From Gammaproteobacteria bacterium (GTDB taxonomy: Bacteria; Pseudomonadota; Gammaproteobacteria; JAKEHO01): DNA of 44,109 nt. The notes beneath the pieces are model-generated. The model saw only the letters and a list, made by a program, of their open reading frames with translations, did no database searches and was not told where the DNA came from. The translations under genes and the position numbers were made by a program. Shown here one piece after another: positions 38,601-44,109 of this stretch. The stretch lies in assembly GCA_027296625.1 (NCBI GenBank), contig JAPUIX010000056.1, forward strand, positions 1 through 44,109, written 5' to 3'. Within the stretch, counting starts at the first letter, position 1. Each line of letters begins with the position of its first letter.

Positions 38601-40206
38601 AGTCCGCTTCACCACCCCGGGCGTTGGCCTCATTTCTCCTCCGCCACACCATGACATCTATTCCATCGAGGATCTCGCGCAGTTGATCCATGATCTCAAA
38701 TGTTCAAACCCGGAGGCCGAAATACACGTTAAACTCGTGGCGCTTGGGGGAGTGGGTACCATCGCGGCGGGCGTCGCCAAGGCCAGAGCAGACGCCGTAC
38801 TCATCAGTGGAGATTCGGGAGGTACCGGTGCATCGGTCAAGACCTCGATCAAGTCCGCAGGATCGCCCTGGGAATTGGGTTTGGCGGAGACGCACCAGGT
38901 TCTACTTGCAAATAATCTGCGTTCCCGGATCAAGGTTCGAGCGGACGGTGGCCTGAAGACCGGACGAGACGTGGTCGTCGCGGCACTGCTAGGCGCGGAA
39001 GAGTACGGTTTCGGTACCTCGCCGATAGTGACTATCGGTTGCATCATGTTGCGAAAATGCCATTGCAACACCTGCTCCGTTGGCGTCGCAACCCAGAATC
39101 CAGAATTGCGCAAGAAATTCCCAGGTAAACCTGAATACGTTATCAACTATATGTATTTCGTGGCCCGGGAGGTTCGGGAGCTCATGGCCGCACTGGGATT
39201 CCGCACCATGGATGAAATGATTGGGCGTGTCGACAAACTTCGTCAGAAAGAAATTAAACATCCTAAGGGTATTAAGGTTGACCTGTCTCAGCTCCTGTAC
39301 AAGCAACCTTCCAAGGATACCCCACGCAAGACGAAAGAACAGAATCATCATCTTGACAAGAAAGTAGATCACTTCCTAATTGAAAAGGCGAGATGCGCCA
39401 TTGATAAAAAGGAACCGGTCACGCTTCGCCTGCCCCTTACAAACCGGGATCGGACAGTGGGGGCCATGTTAAGCTCGACAATCGCAAAGCGATATGGTGC
39501 GGAAGCACTTCCTCCCGATACCATCAAGATCTACTGCACCGGCTACGGTGGCCAGAGTTTTGGTGCTTTTCTTGCCAAGGGCGTCTCACTCCATTTGGAA
39601 GGAGATGCCAATGATTACGTAGGTAAGAGCCTCTCTGGAGGAAAGATCAGCGTCAAAACGCCCACAGATGCGTCTTTTCCTGCTGCCGACAACGTCATCA
39701 TTGGCAATGTGGCACTATACGGTGCCACAAGTGGTGAAGCCTATTTCAATGGTATTGCGGGCGAGCGCTTCTGCGTTCGAAATTCAGGCGCAATGACCGT
39801 TGTTGAGGGCGTAGGGGATCATGCTTGCGAATACATGACCGGTGGCGTTGTTGTGATTATTGGCAAGACAGGCAAGAACTTTGGGGCAGGGATGAGCGGT
39901 GGTGAGGCGTTTATCTTTAATGAAGAGGGCAATTTTAGCGATATGCTAAACAAAGATATGGTGCATACGGAAGAGTTTACCAGCGAACGTGATCACCATA
40001 TGGTCAAACGAATGCTGGAAAACCACTATATTTATACGCAAAGTGCCAAAGCTAAAAACATTCTCGACAACTGGCAGAAAAACACGAGGAAGTTTGTAAA
40101 GGTAATTCCGGACGCCTATGCTGAGGTTATCGCACGCTCCATCCAGCAAGGTGAAGATGTTCGATTGGCACCGCCTCCAAAACCTCAGGAAAGCGAAGCG
40201 GCCTAG
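35683..40206 (+). CDS. gltB: glutamate synthase (NADPH) large subunit
   Basis: About 1507 residues from the ATG at 35683; the frame extends to a TTG at 35581, but the longer form is not needed. A short propeptide would be removed to expose the nucleophile Cys22 (SCGVGVV) of the class II glutaminase domain. A central domain, an FMN-binding synthase domain with the 3Fe-4S cysteines at 1120, 1126 and 1131 (CIMLRKCHCNTC), and a C-terminal beta-helix domain follow. The enzyme transfers the glutamine amide to 2-oxoglutarate to make two glutamates. gltD follows after 37 bp. Confidence 0.97.
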   Translation: MKTKIPNTRPGLYDPAATRASCGVGVVVDLNGIKSHQLVEDGFRILQTLDHRGARGAEEKTGDGAGMLIQKPHEFFKANIPNLGDFDTYGVGQTFFPQDKRKHKILEELIDDSANKHGFKLIDWRDVPTDNSDLGKTALESEPVIRQFFVEPNDPLEPDRLDAKLYILRRTIENTARKRALGEEHLFYICSLDRRKIVYKGLLTCGQLRGYYPDLSDDKIKTSLVLVHFRFSTNTLGSWDLAHPYRNIIHNGEINTLRGNKNWMTTREIDLACERFGEDIDEIKPVTTEGLSDTAVLDNVLELLLEAGRELPHALRMLIPEAWNKDKFMDRKKRALYDYFSTIMEPWDGPALIAATDGYRVAAVLDRNGLRPCRYCVTKDNKLIMGSETGILETPPSEIVFKGRLKPGQMFLADTLQGRIVPEDEIFDALTDCPYEEWLESNRLKLKDIITEFGRKKARQDDVLDIARYQRAFGYTIEYLRCLIQPMAEQAKDPLGSMGDDAALAVLSARNRLLFDYFNQLFAQVSNPPIDFLREDLVTSLEGHVGRQRNLLAETPEHCRQIFLESPILTDEGMDAIKRLDKNGIRSYVVDLTYSIGTKLRPAIEKVRYEAAQAINDGFEILILSDRKIGPDRIPIPSLLAIGAVHHFLIRKKLRTRTGLIIETGQASTVHHFCTLIGYGAGAIYPWLAYKSIKRMVSEGSIRSDLETALSNYRKAIEGGILKVMSKMGISTLDSYAGAQVFETVGLNFDFVQEYFEGTTAHIPGVGLEHIEREVLQMHEIGFGETVIGNLPLDSGGELYWRRDGELHQWNPFTIGKLQHAAKTGDYEVYKEFARFINDQEGKLQTLRGLLDFKIATSESVSIEEVEACEKIMKRFSTGSMSFGALSQEAHETLAIAMNRIGGKSGTGEGGEQVDRFGTERECTMKQVASGRFGVTINYLAHAQQIEIKMAQGSKPGEGGELPGSKVDKGIAAVRFTTPGVGLISPPPHHDIYSIEDLAQLIHDLKCSNPEAEIHVKLVALGGVGTIAAGVAKARADAVLISGDSGGTGASVKTSIKSAGSPWELGLAETHQVLLANNLRSRIKVRADGGLKTGRDVVVAALLGAEEYGFGTSPIVTIGCIMLRKCHCNTCSVGVATQNPELRKKFPGKPEYVINYMYFVAREVRELMAALGFRTMDEMIGRVDKLRQKEIKHPKGIKVDLSQLLYKQPSKDTPRKTKEQNHHLDKKVDHFLIEKARCAIDKKEPVTLRLPLTNRDRTVGAMLSSTIAKRYGAEALPPDTIKIYCTGYGGQSFGAFLAKGVSLHLEGDANDYVGKSLSGGKISVKTPTDASFPAADNVIIGNVALYGATSGEAYFNGIAGERFCVRNSGAMTVVEGVGDHACEYMTGGVVVIIGKTGKNFGAGMSGGEAFIFNEEGNFSDMLNKDMVHTEEFTSERDHHMVKRMLENHYIYTQSAKAKNILDNWQKNTRKFVKVIPDAYAEVIARSIQQGEDVRLAPPPKPQESEAA

Positions 40207-40243
40207 CTGACATTTTTTCTGGTCTCATCAATCGCGTCCCAGT

Positions 40244-41722
40244 ATGAGTGAAAACCACCCAAGCGGCTTTCTGAAACACGCCCGTCACCCCATAGGGTAC
40301 AGGGAGCCACATAAGCGTATTGGGGACTATAAAGAAATCTACAATCCGAAATGGGACGAAAATCAGCTTAAAGAACAGGGCGAGCGTTGCATGGATTGTG
40401 GCGTCCCTACGTGCATGGCCGGGTGTCCAATCGGTAACATCATTCCAGAATGGAACGATCTGGTTTACCGAGGAAACTGGAAAGCAGCGCTGGACCGCCT
40501 TCACGCAACAAACAATTTCCCGGAGTTCACGGGGTACACCTGTCCCGCGCCATGTGAGCCTGCCTGTGTTCTCGCATATAACGATGATCCGGTGACCATC
40601 AAGAGCATCGAACGGGCGATTGTCGATAAAGGCTGGGCAGAAGGCTGGATCATCCCACAACCCCCTTCAACCCGGACCGGCAAAAAGGTTGCCATTGTAG
40701 GAAGTGGACCTGCCGGCCTTGCTGCGGCCCAACAGTTAAATCGCGTGGGTCACGAGGTCACCGTGTTCGAAAGAGACGATGCAATCGGCGGACTCATGAC
40801 CTACGGGATCCCGGATTTCAAGTTCGCCAAGCACCAAGTCGCCCGCCGAGTGGATCAACTCCAACATGAGGGTATCGAATTTGAGGCTAATGCCGACGTA
40901 GGAGTCGGCATACCACTCGAAACACTTCAGAACGATTTTGACGCAGTCTGTCTTACAATTGGTGCGTTGAAGCAGCGCGATGTTCCTATACCAGGCCGTG
41001 AACTGGAGGGGATCGTTTTTGCCATGGAATATCTGGTACAGGAAAATCGACGACAGGCCGGCCGTCCTGTCGAAAACATAATCGATGCAAAGGGCAAGAA
41101 CGTCATAGTGCTAGGCGGAGGCGATACCGGTGCCGATGGCATTGCGACAGCTCACCGTCAGGGCGCAAGACAGGTAATTCAGATCAGCATTAGACCACAA
41201 AGACCGCTTGAACGCCCCGACGACAACCCCTGGCCCGAACAACCTTGGACGTACGAAAAAACATATGCTCAGGAAGAGGGTGGCGAGGAGGTATTCAGTA
41301 TCAATACAGTTGAATTCGTTGATGATAACAACGACGGACGAGTTAATTATCTAAGTGCGGATCGCGTGGAATGGACATTTGATCAAAATCGTAAACGCAT
41401 CGACAAGAAGGTTTTGGAACCCGACCTCAAGATCCCTGCGGAACTCGTGCTGGTCGCCATCGGCTTTGCAGGCGCCGAGACCGATAATTTTAAAGGAACG
41501 GGGATAGAAATAAGAAAAGACGGCACCATAAAGATCGACGAGAATATGATGACCAATCTAGCGGGTGTATTCGCAGCTGGTGACGCAAATCGCGGACAAT
41601 CTATTGTCGTGTGGGCCATAGGAGAAGGCCGTGATGTCGCAAGATGTATCGATATCTACCTGACGGGCACCTCACAGCTTCCATCAAGTCTCCGAACAGC
41701 CAATCCACCCATTGGGCTCTAG
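40244..41722 (+). CDS. gltD: glutamate synthase small subunit
   Basis: A 492-residue flavoprotein that passes electrons from NADPH to GltB. The N-terminal cysteine cluster region is intact: C49, C52, C57 and C61 in CMDCGVPTCMAGC, and C100, C104 and C108 in CPAPCEPAC. The FAD-binding GSGPAGLAAAQQL (about residues 153-165) and the NAD(P)-binding GGGDTGADGIATAHR (about 291-305) are present, as is AAGDANRGQSIVVWAI near the end. It is co-transcribed with gltB by position. No clear ribosome site precedes the ATG. Confidence 0.97.
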   Translation: MSENHPSGFLKHARHPIGYREPHKRIGDYKEIYNPKWDENQLKEQGERCMDCGVPTCMAGCPIGNIIPEWNDLVYRGNWKAALDRLHATNNFPEFTGYTCPAPCEPACVLAYNDDPVTIKSIERAIVDKGWAEGWIIPQPPSTRTGKKVAIVGSGPAGLAAAQQLNRVGHEVTVFERDDAIGGLMTYGIPDFKFAKHQVARRVDQLQHEGIEFEANADVGVGIPLETLQNDFDAVCLTIGALKQRDVPIPGRELEGIVFAMEYLVQENRRQAGRPVENIIDAKGKNVIVLGGGDTGADGIATAHRQGARQVIQISIRPQRPLERPDDNPWPEQPWTYEKTYAQEEGGEEVFSINTVEFVDDNNDGRVNYLSADRVEWTFDQNRKRIDKKVLEPDLKIPAELVLVAIGFAGAETDNFKGTGIEIRKDGTIKIDENMMTNLAGVFAAGDANRGQSIVVWAIGEGRDVARCIDIYLTGTSQLPSSLRTANPPIGL

Positions 41723-41925
41723 CTAGCTGCTAACACCTCATCAGTCTTAAGGCCCGCCAGCCCCGCTCTTACCATCCATCAACAACAGCCTATGGAGGTA
41801 GAATATACGGAGAGCACTGTGGTGCTTCGATGCATATCGCACGATATTGTGTACGTCTATCGAACCATCAGGGCTGAGAAGTCAAATCTGTTTCAACCTA
41901 ATTGAAGCAATAGAAGGAGGTCATT

Positions 41926-42630
41926 ATGCCGGCGAAATCTGGGCATCCGATCATTTCACCGATGAGACGCTACCTGCTAGCAGGGATATTAACGGTCATT
42001 CCAATATGGATCACATGGCTGATCATCGAATTCCTACTAAAGCTACTGACTAAAGTGGGCGATCCTGCTGTGAGTTGGCTATCCGCTGCGCTATATCCGC
42101 ATGTGCCATCGCTTTCGGACTGGCTGGGTCAACCCTGGTTTCAGTCTGTGATGGCCATCGTCCTTGTACTATTGGCACTTTACGCCCTCGGTTGGGTTGC
42201 GACTCGCGTGATTGGGCGACGCCTCATTGCGTGGTTTGATTCGCTCATAGATCGGATCCCCCTGGTTCAAACCATCTATGGCGCCGTCAAAAGTCTTGTC
42301 GCTGCGCTACAACAAAAACCAGACGGTGTGCAGCGTGTCGTGCTTATCAATTTCCCGTCATCCGAAATGAAGACTATAGGCTTGGTGACGCGCACACTCA
42401 TGGATGAAGATACTGGCCGCGAGCTTGCAGCAGTCTACGTCCCAACCACACCAAATCCTACATCAGGGTATCTGGAGATTGTGCCGGTTGAAAACGTGAC
42501 ATCCACAAACTGGACTGTTAACGAGGCAATGATATTCATTGTCTCTGGTGGCGCCGTGGCGCCCGAGAGGATGCATTATGACAAGGGCGTTGATGGATCA
42601 TACGAGGCCAATCGACAAGATGAAGGATGA
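41926..42630 (+). CDS. DUF502 family membrane protein
   Basis: A 234-residue protein with two membrane segments (about residues 12-37 and 68-95) and a C-terminal soluble domain. The blocks RIPLVQTIYGAVKSLV and VYVPTTPNPTSGYLEIVP are characteristic of DUF502. The function of the family is not established. The start has an excellent ribosome site, GGAGG 5 bases before the ATG at 41926. It lies about 200 bases after gltD; whether it shares that transcript is unclear. Confidence 0.9.
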   Translation: MPAKSGHPIISPMRRYLLAGILTVIPIWITWLIIEFLLKLLTKVGDPAVSWLSAALYPHVPSLSDWLGQPWFQSVMAIVLVLLALYALGWVATRVIGRRLIAWFDSLIDRIPLVQTIYGAVKSLVAALQQKPDGVQRVVLINFPSSEMKTIGLVTRTLMDEDTGRELAAVYVPTTPNPTSGYLEIVPVENVTSTNWTVNEAMIFIVSGGAVAPERMHYDKGVDGSYEANRQDEG

Positions 42631-42798
42631 CACCTTTGCCTTCCATATCATTGAGTCACTCCGCCCCCACTATAATGTTCAGCCAAGCAATAAATTTCCG
42701 AAACCAAATATTGATCTATATCAAGGAATAATCTTCCTGTTCCGCTAACCTTATCATTCCAAGAGGTAGGCAAGGTTTGATTTTGCCAGGAGCGGAAC

Positions 42799-42993
42799 AT
42801 GAAGCTACTATCAATTGTCATCCTTGTCGCATTATTAATTACCATCGGCACCCTCATTACGGGTGTAGGCGCAATGGGTCGTGGTGGTGAGTTTGATGAG
42901 CGGCACAGCATACAGCTGCTGTATGCGCGAGTTGCGATGCAGGCTGTTACGTTTTTCCTATTACTACTTGCGCTTTATCTCGCAAGCTCGTAG
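42799..42993 (+). CDS. HIG1-domain-like small membrane protein
   Basis: A 64-residue protein with two membrane helices (about residues 4-25 and 45-62) joined by a short loop GAMGRGGEFDERHS. The loop followed by LLYARVAMQAVTFFLLLLAL resembles the RGGEF...LMxxRVxxQ pattern of HIG1 (hypoxia-induced) domain proteins, known in mitochondria as respiratory supercomplex factors and present as short proteins in proteobacteria. CAGGAGCGG just upstream of the ATG at 42799 is a good ribosome site. The role here is unknown; no respiratory genes are adjacent. Confidence 0.75.
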   Translation: MKLLSIVILVALLITIGTLITGVGAMGRGGEFDERHSIQLLYARVAMQAVTFFLLLLALYLASS

Positions 42994-43458
42994 CGCCCGA
43001 TGGGTCGATAACCCCCGTTTCTCCACAGGACTTAGGAAGGGACTGCGGACGGTCTGGTAAGGGATTTTTCCGTCCGGCTTCGTTATGTTAGATTGTCCTT
43101 ACGTTTTGGACGAGGCAGCACGTTAAATTTTCGGTTAAATCCCCGAAGTGTGACTTACGTCTCACAGCAGAAATTAGCCACATAAAAAAACGGCATTATA
43201 GCCTGCTAGGTTCATTACTGTAGTAGAAACTTGGCAGCCACTACCAATTTGTCTTAGATCGTAGGTTATGCGACACGATGAATCACCTCGTATCGGTAAA
43301 TCTACTGTTCAACTGACGAGACTGCTAGAACAGGTCATTGACTGCCAAGCACCAGACCTCAGCATGATGAGGGCACAATGATAATTTTACATAACCAACT
43401 AACTCAGTCACTTACGACGCTTGCTCATTCCAAAGAGTTCACAGAGTGCTAAGTAACT
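42994..43458. other. intergenic stretch after the HIG1-like gene
   Basis: About 465 bases with no well-supported gene. A 7-bp inverted repeat CGGACGG / CCGTCCG with a 17-base loop lies at 43046-43076. A 37-codon plus-strand frame at 43268-43381 starts with ATG and reads like a plausible short peptide, but it has no good ribosome site and no known relatives, so I do not call it. Confidence 0.45.
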
Positions 43459-43659
43459 TTATTCGGAAGAATAATCTCGATTGTGAATAACATTTTGCTC
43501 AAGCATCATCCATTCAGGTTTTTCTGATGACGAAACCTCAGCTGCTTGGTTTTCTCTGCCAGCCTTGTCATCTTGGTTTTCTCTGCCAGCCTTGTCATCA
43601 CTACATCCGAAAACGATCAGGATTGCGCCTATCAAAACAAGCTTTGTGAACATATTCAT
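43459..43659 (-). CDS. small lipoprotein with duplicated segment
   Basis: About 66 residues from the ATG at 43659, which has GAGAGG 6 bases upstream; the frame reaches back to 43686. A signal peptide ends in the lipobox IVFGC, so the protein should be lipidated. After it the segment DDKAGRENQ occurs twice in direct tandem, encoded by a perfect 27-bp duplication (43545-43598). The rest is polar, and no domain is recognised. Short lipoproteins of this kind are common and mostly uncharacterised. Confidence 0.65.
   Translation of the reverse strand: MNMFTKLVLIGAILIVFGCSDDKAGRENQDDKAGRENQAAEVSSSEKPEWMMLEQNVIHNRDYSSE
43545..43598 (-). repeat. perfect 27-bp tandem duplication
   Basis: Two identical 27-bp units, 43545-43571 and 43572-43598, lie end to end within the small lipoprotein gene. 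The unit is a whole number of codons, so it keeps the frame and adds nine residues. Identity at the DNA level suggests a recent duplication. Confidence 0.95.
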
Positions 43660-43962
43660 GTATTTACCTCTCACGACTCTATCCATCAGTTATAAATTAC
43701 AACAAGCTGATACACTACATGATGGTAATGATTTTCAGTGATTATTTCTATAACTACCTTGTATGATCAACCGGGACGGTGTCAGCTGATTTTCAATAAT
43801 CTCTGGCACTTTTTATTTCGTGACCTCCTCAACAACGGCATCACTTTGGAGCAGGCTGTGATTGATAAAACGTCTATAATCGTTTCACTTAACCCCTCCT
43901 AGTGCGGGGTTTTTTGTCTGTGCTATCATGTTTGTGTCATCTTAAAGAAAGGGGAGCGAGCA
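43660..43962. other. divergent intergenic stretch
   Basis: About 303 bases between two divergent small genes. It holds a TATAAT box (43875-43880) without a good -35 partner, and a plus-strand terminator at 43891-43915 about 50 bases before the last gene. No coding region is evident. The terminator implies a plus-strand transcript ending here that I cannot match to a gene. Confidence 0.5.
43891..43915 (+). terminator. intrinsic terminator without an obvious upstream gene
   Basis: AACCCC and GGGGTT form a 6-bp stem with a 9-base loop, running straight into a T-run. The T-run is on the plus strand only, so it ends plus-strand transcription. The nearest plus-strand gene upstream is the HIG1-like gene about 900 bases away. 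Confidence 0.7.
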
Positions 43963-44109
43963 ATGCAAAAGTTAATTATGGTGTTAATCGGTCTCTCGGT
44001 AGTAGCTTTCCTACTAGCAATCATTGGGGCATTCATCGGGCCAATACTGGAAATATCGTCAGAGGGCTTTTCTAGAGCATGCACCAATCTCGCACTGATT
44101 GGAATTGCA
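43963..44109 (+). CDS. small membrane protein, partial (3' end outside window)
   Basis: An open frame of 49 codons from the ATG at 43963 to the window edge. AAAGGGGAG lies 6 bases upstream, a strong ribosome site. The first 30 residues are one hydrophobic segment (for example LIGLSVVAFLLAIIGAFIG), followed by a short polar part. It could be a signal anchor or the first helix of a membrane protein. The family cannot be told from this fragment. Confidence 0.6.
   Translation, partial: MQKLIMVLIGLSVVAFLLAIIGAFIGPILEISSEGFSRACTNLALIGIA

Noticed and set aside
43268-43381. 37-codon plus-strand frame
   Set aside because: No convincing ribosome site, no recognised relatives, too short to judge by composition.

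Overview
The window reads as an ordinary stretch of a gammaproteobacterial chromosome. Three gene clusters typical of that class point to this: miaB-ybeZ-ybeY-ybeX(corC)-lnt, pilMNOPQ-aroK-aroB, and thiS-thiG-trmB. A tRNA-Gly(CCC) close to E. coli glyU and a gltB-gltD pair fit as well. I cannot name a genus. I see no insertion sequence, integrase, prophage, CRISPR array, toxin-antitoxin pair or secretion system. Many stop codons of intact genes are TGA, so the genetic code is standard.

Layout. From 1 to 16.9 kb almost everything is on the minus strand. Read in transcription order, a PBP1A gene, a small nucleotidyltransferase-like gene and priA are packed end to end, then argS and a SPOR-domain membrane protein overlap by one base. 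Next come an exported cyclase-family enzyme, a broken FkbM-type methyltransferase gene, a response regulator overlapping a metallo-beta-lactamase-fold hydrolase, thiS, thiG, trmB, a cysQ-like phosphatase, a Sel1-repeat lipoprotein, a membrane methyltransferase, a DUF547 protein and a ferritin-like protein cut by the window edge. The tRNA-Gly(CCC) gene (plus strand) lies at 7013-7086.

From 17.0 to 27.4 kb the genes are on the plus strand. pilMNOPQ (type IV pilus alignment complex and secretin) ends in a clear intrinsic terminator. It is followed by aroK, aroB, a dGTPase-like HD hydrolase, hemE and a DUF368 transporter. From 27.5 to 32.8 kb (minus strand) lies the miaB-ybeZ-ybeY-corC-lnt operon, with 4-bp ATGA overlaps at its centre. 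From 33.0 kb onward on the plus strand are an uncharacterised lipoprotein, gltB-gltD, a DUF502 membrane protein and a HIG1-like small membrane protein. Two small or partial genes of unknown function close the window.

How the genes work together. PBP1A, Lnt, DUF368 and the SPOR protein serve envelope building. PilMNOPQ is one trans-envelope machine. AroK and AroB feed chorismate synthesis. HemE makes haem precursors, GltBD assimilates ammonia, ThiS and ThiG build the thiamine thiazole ring, and MiaB, YbeY, TrmB and ArgS serve translation.

I did not find a convincing undescribed system. The most checkable oddities are the single in-frame TGA splitting an otherwise complete FkbM methyltransferase gene, the overlapping response regulator and MBL hydrolase, the nucleotidyltransferase-like protein between PBP1A and PriA, the uncharacterised 529-residue lipoprotein, and a small lipoprotein with a perfect 27-bp tandem duplication.
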